From contig JADKIW010000001.1 in NCBI GenBank assembly GCA_016721115.1, positions 1,131,501 through 1,195,500 on the forward strand: a stretch of 64,000 nucleotides of DNA, read 5' to 3'. Source of the stretch: Candidatus Defluviilinea proxima. GTDB lineage: Bacteria > Chloroflexota > Anaerolineae > Anaerolineales > Villigracilaceae. Of the stretch, positions 16,062-24,849 are shown piece after piece; the first letter of the stretch is position 1, and every line of letters begins with the position of its first letter. A program made the translations under genes and the position numbers. The notes below the pieces were generated by a model, which was not told where the DNA came from, made no database searches, and worked only from the letters and a program-made list of their open reading frames with translations.

Positions 16062-17000
16062 ATGCTTCAAGAATTAAGTGAGCGACTTTCCAGAATTATC
16101 GAACAAAAAAGACTCAAAGAAAAACTTGAGCAGGATTTTCGTGCCGTTGAAACAGAATTACGAGACCAATTACTCCGCCTTGATACACTCAATGCTCAAT
16201 TGGATAAAGAAAGAGTTGATGTTGAGAAATTAGAAAATGTTAGCCTGATATATTTGTTTTATTCGGTATTAGGCAGTCGTGAACAACAATTAGAAAAAGA
16301 GCGGCAGGAATTACTTTCCGTCCAACTTCTTTATCGACAAGTCAAGAATCAAGTAGAGTATTTAGAGCAAGAAAAAAGCAGGCTTTCAACTCAACTGGAA
16401 AAATTAGCGAGCACAGATTCTGAATACGAGTTGCTTCTTTCTGAAAAAGAAAAGTTTATTCAACAATCAAACCAAACAATCGCAAACCAGCTTTTTGAAA
16501 CTTCGGAGAAGTTAGCAAATCTAAATTCGGAACTACGAGAAATTATGGAAGCCGTAACCGTTGGAAATAGTGTTATCGTAGATTTAAACCAGGCAATAAA
16601 GTCACTGGGGAGTGCCGAAGGCTGGGGAATCTGGGACATGCTAGGCGGCGGTTTTATCACCGACATGATAAAACATTCACATATTGACGACGCTCGAATT
16701 AACGTCACTAATGCTCAGAATAAAATCAGTCAATTCAAAAGAGAGTTGGCTGATGTACAGAAAAGTGCAGAAGTTCAAATTAACATTGGAGAATTAGCAT
16801 CCTTTGCGGATTTTTTCTTTGACGGCTTGATTTTTGATTGGATAGTTCAGTCAAAAATTGAAGACTCATTAGAGCAATCTAATAACGCAAAAAGTATAAT
16901 TACTCAAGCAATAAAAGAACTTGAAACGCTGAAAGAAAGCACTCAAAGTGAATTTGACAAAATAAAAGAAAGGCGAGTGCTATTAATAGAACGCGCCTAA
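16062..17000 (+). CDS. Hypothetical coiled-coil protein
   Basis: The 312-residue protein is almost wholly coiled coil at residues 1-185, with heptads rich in Glu, Gln, Lys and Leu. A conserved-looking glycine/aromatic segment follows (EGWGIWDMLGGGFITDMIKH, about residues 188-207), then a second one (SFADFFFDGLIFDWIV) and a final coil. This pattern of coils around GWGxWDxxGGG recurs in a widespread unnamed family. No ATPase motif is present. The gene is AT-rich, stands alone between two strong terminators and has an R'-like box before it and GCCTAAC containing its stop codon after it, so it may be a single integrated cassette. Confidence 0.7.
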   Translation: MLQELSERLSRIIEQKRLKEKLEQDFRAVETELRDQLLRLDTLNAQLDKERVDVEKLENVSLIYLFYSVLGSREQQLEKERQELLSVQLLYRQVKNQVEYLEQEKSRLSTQLEKLASTDSEYELLLSEKEKFIQQSNQTIANQLFETSEKLANLNSELREIMEAVTVGNSVIVDLNQAIKSLGSAEGWGIWDMLGGGFITDMIKHSHIDDARINVTNAQNKISQFKRELADVQKSAEVQINIGELASFADFFFDGLIFDWIVQSKIEDSLEQSNNAKSIITQAIKELETLKESTQSEFDKIKERRVLLIERA

Positions 17001-17036
17001 CAAAAAACTGCGGACGAGTGTCCGCAGTTTTTTGTT
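16999..17036. terminator. Bidirectional terminator between convergent genes
   Basis: Perfect 17-bp stem around a GAGT loop (arms 16999-17015 and 17020-17036), with A and T runs on the two sides, so it works in both directions. It overlaps the stop codons of both the coiled-coil gene and the TIM-barrel gene. Confidence 0.9.
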
Positions 17037-17889
17037 ATTCCTTCTCGCCGCTTACTTGCATCCACGCTTGTTTCATGTTCTCGGCGTCCGCCTCCATGAT
17101 CGGGCTCTCGCACAAGATCCTTCCGCCGCAACCAAAGTCCCGCAACACTTCGAACAAGAAGATCACCTTCAGGTCTGATTCGCCCAACGCCAGATGATTC
17201 TTCTCACCTTTGGGACCATACGCGATCCCCGAAAGATGGATGTGCAAATTTTTCAACGCCTCTTTCCCAAGGGTTGACTGATACATCTCGAGGATTTGAG
17301 TCCATTCTTTGGCCGAATTCATCGACCCATCGCCGGGGCGCGCGTGCAGATGCGCAAAATCGAGACACGGCTGTACACCGTCAATGGCTTTGCTCATTGC
17401 CAATGTATCTTCCAGTGAACCCAGCATCGCTGATTTGCCCATTGTCTCCGGCCGCAATATGACCGGGTTCTTGGCCTTGCGTAATTCCTTTACGAAATCT
17501 TTCAGACGCGGGATCGCCACTTTCAATACTTCTTCAGGTGATTTGCCAAAATAGGAACCCGGATGAAAGATGATATCCGTTGCACCAGCAAGGTTGCCAT
17601 AGTGTGCCGCATCCATCAAACGCTGACGCGATTTGGGCCATTCCTCCTCGGTCGCATTCAAGTTGAAGAAATAGGATGCATGAACGCTCAACGCAACACC
17701 TTGTTCCTTGCTTGTTTTCTTGATCGCCGCACAAGTCTCTTCAGAGACGCGCACCGATTGCACCCAGCCCAATTCGAATGCGGTCAGGCCAAGGGATTTA
17801 CTGAACTCAATGGCTCCCACTGAACCGCCCGGTTTCTTGGGCGTGCCAAGCGGTGAACCTACCGTGCCAAATTGAAAAGACAAAGCCAT
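17035..17889 (-). CDS. Endonuclease IV-like TIM-barrel protein
   Basis: Start at 17889 (MALSFQFG), with AAGGAG eight bases upstream; the longer frame to 17907 is not needed. The 284 residues follow the AP endonuclease 2/xylose isomerase-like barrel: SVHASYFFNLN, DIIFHPGSY, LRPETMG, LDFAHLHARPGDG, HIHLSGIAYG and a final CESP. The His, Asp and Glu at these strand ends are the metal ligands of endonuclease IV (Nfo), which cleaves abasic DNA. The set KNHLALGES is typical of the archaeal-type relatives. A sugar isomerase role cannot be excluded. It is the last gene of the minus-strand block. Confidence 0.75.
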   Translation of the reverse strand: MALSFQFGTVGSPLGTPKKPGGSVGAIEFSKSLGLTAFELGWVQSVRVSEETCAAIKKTSKEQGVALSVHASYFFNLNATEEEWPKSRQRLMDAAHYGNLAGATDIIFHPGSYFGKSPEEVLKVAIPRLKDFVKELRKAKNPVILRPETMGKSAMLGSLEDTLAMSKAIDGVQPCLDFAHLHARPGDGSMNSAKEWTQILEMYQSTLGKEALKNLHIHLSGIAYGPKGEKNHLALGESDLKVIFLFEVLRDFGCGGRILCESPIMEADAENMKQAWMQVSGEKE

Positions 17890-17935
17890 GTTTTCTCCTT
17901 TGCGCAATATGTAATTCGTATTGCGTACTACGTAA

Positions 17936-18328
17936 TTACTTCCCGAACAATAGAGTCAAGCGTTCCCACAACGGTGGGCCTAAGATCAACAGTCCGATCA
18001 GCACGGCCGCCAATGCCGAGATCAAGACGGCACCCGCACCCACATCCTTGCCTACTTTTGCCAGTGGATGATGCACCGGGCTTGCGAGGTCCACTACAGC
18101 TTCGATGGATGTGTTGATAAATTCAGCAGTAAACACCATTGTGATCGCTAATACCAACACGGCCCAATCGCGCGGCGGCAATCCCAGCCATAACCCAACG
18201 ATGACAACCAGAGTCGCGACAATGGAATGGATCCATGCATTGTGCTGAGTTTTAAGGACATATCCCCAGCCGCGAAACGCATGGCCGAAAGATCGAATGC
18301 GTGAATAGAAGAATTCTTTGAGAGTCAT
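17936..18328 (-). CDS. dgkA: Diacylglycerol/undecaprenol kinase family protein
   Basis: A 130-residue membrane protein with three helices at about residues 33-50, 54-72 and 96-117. The family motif ITMVFTAEFINTSIEAVVDL is clear (Glu and Asn of the ATP/Mg site), as are KTQHNAWIH and the KVGKDVGAGAVL region. In Gram-positive-type genomes these enzymes phosphorylate undecaprenol or diacylglycerol for cell-wall lipid recycling. The position right after ybeY is the usual one in the phoH-ybeY-dgkA-era type clusters. Confidence 0.9.
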   Translation of the reverse strand: MTLKEFFYSRIRSFGHAFRGWGYVLKTQHNAWIHSIVATLVVIVGLWLGLPPRDWAVLVLAITMVFTAEFINTSIEAVVDLASPVHHPLAKVGKDVGAGAVLISALAAVLIGLLILGPPLWERLTLLFGK

Positions 18329-18355
18329 GGTTTTTACGGAGTACGTATTGCGTAA

Positions 18356-18802
18356 TTACTCCTCACGGATTTTTATATCACCCAGTCCCAGTGATTTCAA
18401 TATCTGGGCTTGCGCTTTCCACATCTTTGCTTTTTCTTTTGGTTCAGCATGGTCGTGACCGAGCAAGTGCAACACGCCATGTACTACCAATAATTGCACT
18501 TCAGCCTCCACAGGGTGACCGGCTTTCTCTGCGCTTTTCGTAGCATACGGCATTGAGATGATGATATCGCCAATATAGGTCGCACCAGTTTCAGGGTCCG
18601 ATTCGGAGGCGGGGAAGGAGAGCACATCGGTTGGCGAATCGATTCCCAGATAGTCCCGATTCAGTTCCTGGATCTGTGCGTCATCTGTCAACACAATCGT
18701 GAGTTCAGAATCCAAATCTGTGGTTTGATTCTCAAGCGCGGCCTGTACAGCGTTTTCGAGCAATTCATTGGGGAAGGGAAATTCAGATTCGATATTGATC
18801 AT
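18356..18802 (-). CDS. ybeY: Endoribonuclease YbeY
   Basis: The 148-residue protein has the full YbeY pattern: LTIVLTDDAQIQELNRDYLG, then DVLSFP, GDIIIS and the zinc motif HGVLHLLGHDH with three His ligands. YbeY takes part in 16S rRNA maturation and ribosome quality control in the cytoplasm. Its start overlaps the stop of the pgpH-like gene (18799-18802, ATGA), so the two are translationally coupled. Length is normal for the family. Confidence 0.95.
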   Translation of the reverse strand: MINIESEFPFPNELLENAVQAALENQTTDLDSELTIVLTDDAQIQELNRDYLGIDSPTDVLSFPASESDPETGATYIGDIIISMPYATKSAEKAGHPVEAEVQLLVVHGVLHLLGHDHAEPKEKAKMWKAQAQILKSLGLGDIKIREE

Positions 18803-20910
18803 AATTTTCTTGGTGCGGTAATAATGTTTTCGGTTGCATCCTTGGGGTAGGCAATGCGCGGATGATGCGTGCCTTTCAAAATGGTGACGAAGGCATCGGT
18901 GATGATACCGAGGTCTTTGAGAGTCAATTGTGTGTCATCAAGCTGGCCTTGCTTCTGCGCAGTCTCGATCGTGGAAAGGACCAGCTTGCGGATGGCTTCT
19001 TCATCCTGCGGGCGTTCGGCGCGTGAACGAGCTTCGGTACCATCGGCCAGCATGAGTAAGGCTGTTTCGCGCGAATGTGGACGTGGCCCCGGATAACGGA
19101 ATTTTTCAAGATCCACTTTCGATGCATCGCCACCCGCGGCTTTGACAGCGAGACTGTGTTGATAGCGTGTGATCATCGTGCCGTGATGCTCGAGGATGAA
19201 ATCATCAATGCGGCGCGGCAATCGGTGTTTACGGGCTAAAGCCACACCATCGGGAACATGCGCAATAATAACGCTTGAACTATCTTCCGGGCTGAGTCTA
19301 TCGTGTGGATTGATACTTCCCGCCGCCTGATTCTCGATGAAGTAAGTTGGGTTCAACGATTTGCCAACATCATGGAACAACGCACCCACGCGTGTGAGCA
19401 GTGCATCTGCACCGATCAACTCAGCGGCTTGTTCGGCAAGGTTGGCAACCTGTAAACTATGTTGATATGTGCCGGGCGCGTGGCGTAAGAAGAATTGTAA
19501 TAAGGGGAAATCGGGTCTTGATATTTCGATGAGCTGTAATGCAGTCGTGAGACCAAGCGTTTGCGCAAGGAAATATTGTAGTAACAATGCTACGCTCGAT
19601 GCGGCCAACCCGCTAAAGACGGAAGCACCCGATAACTGCAACAACGCGATCCCATCCGTGATGGAGAGTGGCAAGCGGAAAGCCAACAGAACAACAATAC
19701 CTGCCGCCGCAATTCCCATACCTGCACGGAAGAACGTCCACACACGGCGGGCCGAACCCAATACCAGCACACCCGCCATGGATGAGATCAGATAGTACGG
19801 CATTAGATCGAGTGCATTGGGCATGCCATATGGCACCAACAACGCGATCAATATGGATAGGACAATGCCCGCTTCGATGCCAAACAACGTGGCGATCAAC
19901 AAGCCCACAGCAGGCAGAGGAAATGCGTAAGGTAACACGGTACGGTCAGGAATAATAAATCGCGCGCCGGTAACGAATATCAGGAACACCAACGCCACGA
20001 TCACAAGACTGCGTGCATCATATAGAAACAATAAATGCCGTCGTGAGAAATATAACGAGGTCAAGGCCGCCAGCATCAACACCAACGCACCTGCCCCGGC
20101 ATATTCCTGCCACGGGCTGGATTGTTCGATCAGCCTGAGTTGTTGCAATGCTTCCAACTGCGATGGGCGGATGATCTGTCCACGCAGAATGATGATCTCA
20201 CCGGCTTTGTATTTTTGGGTGATGGGTTGCACCGCGTCTCTTGCCGACTTTTTAGCTGCTTCCGTCAGATCGGCCGAATACACGCTGTTAGCTGTTACAA
20301 AAGCAGAAGTCAGTTCCACAACTACGGCGGCCTGCTCTTCGGTAAGAGCCAGACTCACCAGCGAAGGAACGCTCCTTCGGACGGAATCCAGATCAGTGTC
20401 CCGAATGACGCGACGCATGACCTGTTCCAATACGCTTAAAGACTCCTGCTGGATCGTATCCCATCGTGCGGAGGGCAAAGCCAGTATCTCTTCAATCGTT
20501 TGCGGTTTGAGGGCGATATCGCTAAGGGATGTAATGTCGGCTATCTTTTGTTCCGGTGTTGCGTTCTCATCTTCGCGCACGAGTGTGATGTATTGCAGTG
20601 TTGCACGTAGACGTTCGAGTTGTTTGCGCGCAATGGCTTGATCGGGCGAGGCATACACCGGCGAGACGTTGTTTTCAGCCGCAAGACGTGCGTCATCGGT
20701 ACGTACTTCACTGATATATTCTTTATCTTCTGGCGCTTGAAAATCGCTGGGTGATACATCCCCTACTTGCAAGGACACTGCGGCTGGCCCCGTGAGTGAT
20801 GGCAATACTATTGCCCCATAGGATATGATGCTCACGAGACTGAGCAAAATGACCTGAAGCGTGCGGATGCGCGGCGGTATTGGACGATGCCGCGCAGGTA
20901 CGATAGTCAT
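18799..20910 (-). CDS. 7TM-HD phosphohydrolase, PgpH type
   Basis: A 703-residue membrane protein. After an N-terminal helix (about residues 17-38) comes a large outer domain (7TMR-HDED; ending near residue 265), seven membrane helices (about 270-480), and a cytoplasmic HD domain with GTYQHSLQVANLAE, LFHDVGKS, IIAHVPDG and EHHGT. This is the architecture of PgpH, which hydrolyses the second messenger c-di-AMP. Neighbours ybeY and dgkA are its usual partners; phoH, which normally accompanies them, is not in the window. Upstream the gene is separated from yqeY by a palindromic element. Confidence 0.9.
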   Translation of the reverse strand: MTIVPARHRPIPPRIRTLQVILLSLVSIISYGAIVLPSLTGPAAVSLQVGDVSPSDFQAPEDKEYISEVRTDDARLAAENNVSPVYASPDQAIARKQLERLRATLQYITLVREDENATPEQKIADITSLSDIALKPQTIEEILALPSARWDTIQQESLSVLEQVMRRVIRDTDLDSVRRSVPSLVSLALTEEQAAVVVELTSAFVTANSVYSADLTEAAKKSARDAVQPITQKYKAGEIIILRGQIIRPSQLEALQQLRLIEQSSPWQEYAGAGALVLMLAALTSLYFSRRHLLFLYDARSLVIVALVFLIFVTGARFIIPDRTVLPYAFPLPAVGLLIATLFGIEAGIVLSILIALLVPYGMPNALDLMPYYLISSMAGVLVLGSARRVWTFFRAGMGIAAAGIVVLLAFRLPLSITDGIALLQLSGASVFSGLAASSVALLLQYFLAQTLGLTTALQLIEISRPDFPLLQFFLRHAPGTYQHSLQVANLAEQAAELIGADALLTRVGALFHDVGKSLNPTYFIENQAAGSINPHDRLSPEDSSSVIIAHVPDGVALARKHRLPRRIDDFILEHHGTMITRYQHSLAVKAAGGDASKVDLEKFRYPGPRPHSRETALLMLADGTEARSRAERPQDEEAIRKLVLSTIETAQKQGQLDDTQLTLKDLGIITDAFVTILKGTHHPRIAYPKDATENIITAPRKL

Positions 20911-20927
20911 CCTGATCTAAAAACTTT

Positions 20928-20994
20928 GCCACGGAGACGCAGATGCAAAGGGATTCTTTAAAAGAATCTCTCTGTGAACCTGTGTCTCTGTGGC
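20928..20994. repeat. Palindromic interspersed element (CCACGGAGAC family)
   Basis: GCCACGGAGACGCAG at one end pairs with CTGTGTCTCTGTGGC at the other, with an inner hairpin GATTCTTT/AAAGAATC. The ends resemble those of the element at 37373-37434. It sits between yqeY and pgpH. Confidence 0.7.
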
Positions 20995-21014
20995 AGATAA
21001 ATTGAATGTCATGG

Positions 21015-21464
21015 TTACTTCGGTTGAAGCAGTTCCCGCACAGCGGCGCTGATCTTATCGTTGGGGGCCTTGCCCGCCACCTTACCCATCACGACTTTCA
21101 TCACCTTGCCCATATCGGCTTGCGTGGATGCACCGGTCTCTGTGATGGCGGCCTGCACAATGGCGCGCAGTTCTTCATCAGGCATGGCTTTGGGGAGGAA
21201 GGCCTCGAGCACTTTGATTTCGGCTTCGTTGGCTTCCATCAAGTCTGTGCGGTCGGCTTTTTTGGCCTCTTCGAGAGACTCGCGGCGGTTCTTGACCTCC
21301 TTTTGGAGTAACGCGATCACTGCTACATCGTCCAGTTCGGCACGTTTATCCACTTCCGCTTGTTTAACGGCGGCCAGTGCCATCCGCACCGTGCGCTTGC
21401 GGATCTCATCGCCAGATTTCATGGCGTCTTTCATGGAATCGTTAAGTTGTGTTTTGATTGTCAT
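21015..21464 (-). CDS. yqeY: GatB/YqeY domain protein
   Basis: The start at 21464 (MTIKTQLND) gives 149 residues, the usual length; the frame is open for 19 more codons but without support. The opening MTIKTQLNDSMKDAMKSGDE, the middle VIALLQKEVKNRRESLE and the C-terminal MGKVMKVVMGKVAGKAPN are characteristic. The YqeY domain resembles the C-terminal tail of GatB, the subunit of tRNA-dependent amidotransferase, and probably binds tRNA. It is the first gene of the minus-strand block and is separated from pgpH by 104 bases. Confidence 0.9.
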   Translation of the reverse strand: MTIKTQLNDSMKDAMKSGDEIRKRTVRMALAAVKQAEVDKRAELDDVAVIALLQKEVKNRRESLEEAKKADRTDLMEANEAEIKVLEAFLPKAMPDEELRAIVQAAITETGASTQADMGKVMKVVMGKVAGKAPNDKISAAVRELLQPK

Positions 21465-21587
21465 GGGGATGATTATACTAGAGAAGAAAATGTCACGAGC
21501 ATTCGTATTAGCAAACAGCAACTAACTCAAGGTCAGTTGCTGTTTGCTTTACAGGGGGTGTTTGCTCACCCAATAAGCAGATGTCAG

Positions 21588-22541
21588 TTATGGAAGGTTA
21601 TATTTGACGTGGTACAGCGGAATTAAAGCCGCTTCTGTTTCACATAAAAGGCGTTCTGCTTGCATATACAGTTCCTGGCGTTCTGTAGGGTCACTGCTCC
21701 CAGATGCACTGTCAACTAATTGATCGAATTCAGGGCTTGAGAAACTTCCATAGTTATATTCTGAACCAGAGTGAAAAAGCATGTTCAAGAAATTATCGGG
21801 ATCATTGTAATCAGCCGCCCAACCCATCCAGAACAGATCGGGCGTATTAGATTCGAGACGATTATTATAGTCACTGAAAGATTGAATGGCTTGCACTTCA
21901 ACAGTAACTCCCAAATGAGTTTGCCACATATCTGCCATGGCATTTGCTATATTAAAGCGTGCGCCGGGAGCAGTGTCACCAGATGCGCTGACTAGAAATA
22001 CAACCTTGGGGAATGCCGATGTGTCGGAATATCCCGCTTTCGTCAACAGTTCTTTGGCCATTTGAGGGTCGAACATTGCTCCAACTTCACCATATAGGTC
22101 ACGTCCCAATGTTTCTGGCGGTGTAAGAGTGGTGGCATGGACAGGGTTTTTCGACTTATATTTTATTGCCATTTCAACCAGAACATCCCGGTCTATGGCA
22201 TGTGCGAATGCCTGTCTCACGAAAGGGCTATTGAAGGGAGGCTTAAGGGTATTGAAACCAACGTAGCTAACCCCGGGACGTGCCGTTTTGTCCAAGGGTA
22301 ACCAGGGATTACTTTTTCCAAGTGTGTCCACCGGCAGAACAACCAGCCCCGGCAAAGGTGTTGGCGAAGGGATTGTCGTAGCGGTTACAGTTGGTTCCGG
22401 TGTCGATGTAGGCGGTATGGGGGAAGGGGTGGGTGTGGGTATTGACGTTGCTGGGACAGGTGTTGAAGCAGGAGCGCATCCGCTCAACAAAACAACAAGT
22501 ACAACAAAAGCAAGAAATACTGGCTGAACTGACTTTCTCAT
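21588..22541 (-). CDS. Shortened peptide-type solute-binding lipoprotein (SBP family 5)
   Basis: The 317-residue protein has a good AAGGAG, a signal peptide with lipobox LLSGC, and a Thr/Pro linker to about residue 65. What follows is the second half only of a family 5 oligopeptide-binding protein: GVSYVGFNTLKPPFNSPFVR, AFAHAIDRDVLVE, DLFWMGWAADYNDPDNFLN, ending EAALIPLYH. Full-length members have 500 or more residues. The first lobe (about 200 residues) is missing, and about 40 residues at the C-terminus are cut. No transporter genes are adjacent. It is probably an internally deleted gene that may no longer bind ligand. Confidence 0.75.
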   Translation of the reverse strand: MRKSVQPVFLAFVVLVVLLSGCAPASTPVPATSIPTPTPSPIPPTSTPEPTVTATTIPSPTPLPGLVVLPVDTLGKSNPWLPLDKTARPGVSYVGFNTLKPPFNSPFVRQAFAHAIDRDVLVEMAIKYKSKNPVHATTLTPPETLGRDLYGEVGAMFDPQMAKELLTKAGYSDTSAFPKVVFLVSASGDTAPGARFNIANAMADMWQTHLGVTVEVQAIQSFSDYNNRLESNTPDLFWMGWAADYNDPDNFLNMLFHSGSEYNYGSFSSPEFDQLVDSASGSSDPTERQELYMQAERLLCETEAALIPLYHVKYNLP

Positions 22542-22722
22542 AACCCAATCTCCTTAGGTATTTACATCACAAGAATCTCTGGCTGTGACGATTGGTGACA
22601 ATACTATATTAGTCCCCGGTTTATTACATGTGTCATATGTCACCGAATAGGAGATACAAACTTGTCCCCATAGAATAAGCATTAGCATCAATTCTCTGTA
22701 GACCGTCTTCCCCAATTTCCTA

Positions 22723-23493
22723 CTATTTCCTCCCGTAAATGATCCCCACCTTCCCGAATATCTTGGGATGATTCAACAAGGATGGTATGGCGATCAGGTC
22801 CCTGAGTGATTTGTACTCGAAGTGTGTCAGCCCCATGCCTTGTAAATACTTTTTGAGTTCACTGCTAGCCCCATAATATTTTTCTTCGTAGAAATAATCC
22901 ACGAAAGCAAACGCGCCACCAAGTTTCACAACGCGTAGAGCTTCCCGCAACACCAATCTCTTATCCGCAACGGACCGCACTTCGTGGAAGGTCAAATTGC
23001 TAACGGCTCCATCAAATTCACCTGTTGCAAAGTCCAGCGAGGCCGCATCCCCTTTTTGAAAACGGACTCGGCTTTCCACGTCGCCTAGTTTGGCATTCTT
23101 CTCACAGATACTCTTTGAATACTCCCAGTCCGCTCCCCAATAGTCCATGCCCACAATCTCGGCTTCCTTGTTTTGTTGGGCAAGTTTCACTGTCAACACA
23201 CCGTTCCCTGAACCTATATCAAGAATCCTGCCTTTGACGTTAGTTTCCAAACTTTGAATGATCGAGTTGTAAATCTTCTCTTGAAGTTTTCCTCCCTTTT
23301 GCGAGAACATCACATACGCATACAACGGGAATAGGAAGCTAATAAAGATGGCTGCAAACAGGATGGTTGTAACAAGGCGATACAAAGACCCCAATGGAAT
23401 AAAGGTCAACGCGCCCATTCCGAGTGTACATAACCCCAAAATAACCAAGTTCTTTTTTCGGATCCAGTTCCCGTAGTCTAATTGTGTTTCCAT
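22723..23493 (-). CDS. Membrane-anchored class I methyltransferase
   Basis: The 256-residue protein has two N-terminal membrane helices (about residues 14-32 and 37-58), then a Rossmann-type methyltransferase: motif I RILDIGSGNGVLTVKLA, VGMDYWG for the acidic loop, DAASLDFATGEFDGAVSNLT, and LGGAFAFVDYF. It resembles UbiE/arsenite methyltransferase-type enzymes in its soluble part. The substrate is probably hydrophobic, given the anchor, but unknown. It is divergent from the TetR gene, and the 128-bp gap carries the TetR operators, so it may be under the same control. Confidence 0.8.
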   Translation of the reverse strand: METQLDYGNWIRKKNLVILGLCTLGMGALTFIPLGSLYRLVTTILFAAIFISFLFPLYAYVMFSQKGGKLQEKIYNSIIQSLETNVKGRILDIGSGNGVLTVKLAQQNKEAEIVGMDYWGADWEYSKSICEKNAKLGDVESRVRFQKGDAASLDFATGEFDGAVSNLTFHEVRSVADKRLVLREALRVVKLGGAFAFVDYFYEEKYYGASSELKKYLQGMGLTHFEYKSLRDLIAIPSLLNHPKIFGKVGIIYGRK

Positions 23494-23561
23494 GATTTCC
23501 TCAAAATCGAAATTGAGCCTAAAGAAAGTAAGGGGTGAGTGAAGCTTATAGTTAGGTTATA

Positions 23562-23606
23562 TTGACAAAATAACACGTGTTATTTTATAATAATAACATC
23601 TGTTAT
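23562..23606 (+). promoter_or_regulatory. Consensus sigma-70-type promoter with two TetR operators
   Basis: TTGACA (23562-23567) and TATAAT (23586-23591) are both perfect, 18 bp apart. Two copies of ATAACA-N2-TGTTAT lie over it: one at 23570-23583 in the spacer (extended to a 20-bp palindrome, 23567-23586) and one at 23593-23606 over the predicted transcription start. Their centres are 23 bp apart, about two helical turns. The regulator gene follows directly, so autorepression is likely. Confidence 0.85.
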
Positions 23607-23621
23607 GTCAAGGAGATTTTT

Positions 23622-24191
23622 ATGCCTTCAAAAGTTGTATTTACGCCAGAAATTATTCTGACTCGTGCGTTCAACATAGTAAAACGGGAAGGTTTGGAGA
23701 CCTTAAGCGCAAGGCGGATTGCGAAGGAATTAGGTTGTTCCACACAACCTATCTATAAATCTTATAGCTCAATGGCAGACCTTCAAAGCGCCGTAATAGA
23801 AAAGGCAAAGGCATATGCGTTGGCTTATTTTTCTCAGGAATTAGCGACAGCGTCGCCCTTCTTATCGTTTGGATTGAGATATTTTCAATTTGCGCGAGAA
23901 GAGCGGCCGTTATTCGAAATTCTTTTTCTAGAAGGATTAATTGGAATATCTTTGGAAAACATAGGACAACCATTTAGCTCATTACTTGATAACTTGAAGA
24001 CTGACCCTAATCTACAAGGTCTATCAGATGCGAGCTTAAAGCGTCTTGGCACAAATATGTGGATCTACTTACATGGGCTAGTAACGTTAATCCATAAGAA
24101 TCCTACGGATCAAGCAAAGAACTTTGTCCAAGAAAAACTACTTTTAATGGGGAAGACACTCATTGAGGCGGAACAAACTCTAAACAGTTGA
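23622..24191 (+). CDS. TetR/AcrR-family transcriptional regulator
   Basis: Start at 23622 (MPSKVVFT), with AAGGAG nine bases upstream; the longer frame from 23577 runs through the operators and is rejected. The 189 residues begin with a TetR helix-turn-helix: FTPEIILTRAFNIVKREGLE, then LSARRIAKELGCSTQPIYKS. The C-terminal ligand domain resembles the WHG/TetR_C type (FAREERPLFEILF). It probably represses its own promoter and the membrane protein gene 14 bases downstream; the divergent methyltransferase gene may also be a target. The ligand is unknown. Confidence 0.9.
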   Translation: MPSKVVFTPEIILTRAFNIVKREGLETLSARRIAKELGCSTQPIYKSYSSMADLQSAVIEKAKAYALAYFSQELATASPFLSFGLRYFQFAREERPLFEILFLEGLIGISLENIGQPFSSLLDNLKTDPNLQGLSDASLKRLGTNMWIYLHGLVTLIHKNPTDQAKNFVQEKLLLMGKTLIEAEQTLNS

Positions 24192-24205
24192 AGGGATTGA
24201 TATTT

Positions 24206-24847
24206 ATGAAAAAACGAATCGGGACAACTCTAATCATTGCCGCTTGTCTTTTTTTCTGCAATGCCATTTTAGGACGGTATATTGTATTGCCTGGTTATCT
24301 GGAAAACTTGGAAACAAGTCGAGCAGGTACAGCTCTTGCCGGACAGAGTATAGAAGGTTGGAAAATAGCTCGGTATTTATTGTGGGCATATTCATTCAAA
24401 CTTGGGGCGTTTCTTTTAATCGTTGGAGCGTTTCTGCAAACATCGATAAAATCTGCCAGGTTCTGGTTTTTTACAACAGCAGGATTTATATATATTGCTT
24501 TTGCATATATCCCCCTACCTACTCCCAAATCCATCGTATTTGGTGTTGCAGGTGCTGTTATGACTGTATTGATCGTTTTGATCGTTCTATACTGGGCCAG
24601 GGAACGTGATCGTTTGCCAACTACGTTACAAGATGCTAGTGACTACCGCATGGCGGGATATTTCTTTTTTGCCATGGCTACCTATACACTATGTGGGTTG
24701 ATGGGAGTGAAAACATTTGCTCTGCAACCTGAGAAAATGATCAGATATGGGTTACAAGCCGAAGCGGGTTCTTTCGCGTTCCATTTGCTGATTGAGTTGG
24801 TGCTAGGTTGGACGTTTTCCTTCCTAGCCAGCAGAAAGCATAGTTAA
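24206..24847 (+). CDS. Hypothetical six-TM membrane protein
   Basis: The start ATG at 24206 has AAGGGA about ten bases upstream; it lies 14 bases after the TetR stop. The 213 residues include about six membrane helices (residues 6-24, 60-80, 88-104, 112-132, 148-168 and 185-205). No transporter motif was recognised. Being second in the TetR operon, it may be the regulated target, for example a small-molecule efflux or membrane-protection protein, but that is inference. The gene ends at an AT-rich terminator. Confidence 0.7.
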   Translation: MKKRIGTTLIIAACLFFCNAILGRYIVLPGYLENLETSRAGTALAGQSIEGWKIARYLLWAYSFKLGAFLLIVGAFLQTSIKSARFWFFTTAGFIYIAFAYIPLPTPKSIVFGVAGAVMTVLIVLIVLYWARERDRLPTTLQDASDYRMAGYFFFAMATYTLCGLMGVKTFALQPEKMIRYGLQAEAGSFAFHLLIELVLGWTFSFLASRKHS

Positions 24848-24849
24848 AA

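Noticed and set aside
16995..17040. Complete attC site at the end of the coiled-coil gene
   Set aside because: The left box is perfect, but the right side (GTTATTC) fails the consensus and the perfect stem with A and T runs is better explained as a bidirectional terminator.
17035..17889. Second CbiR-like enzyme
   Set aside because: Same superfamily as the barrel in the cobalamin operon, but motifs match endonuclease IV-type proteins and the context is unrelated to B12.
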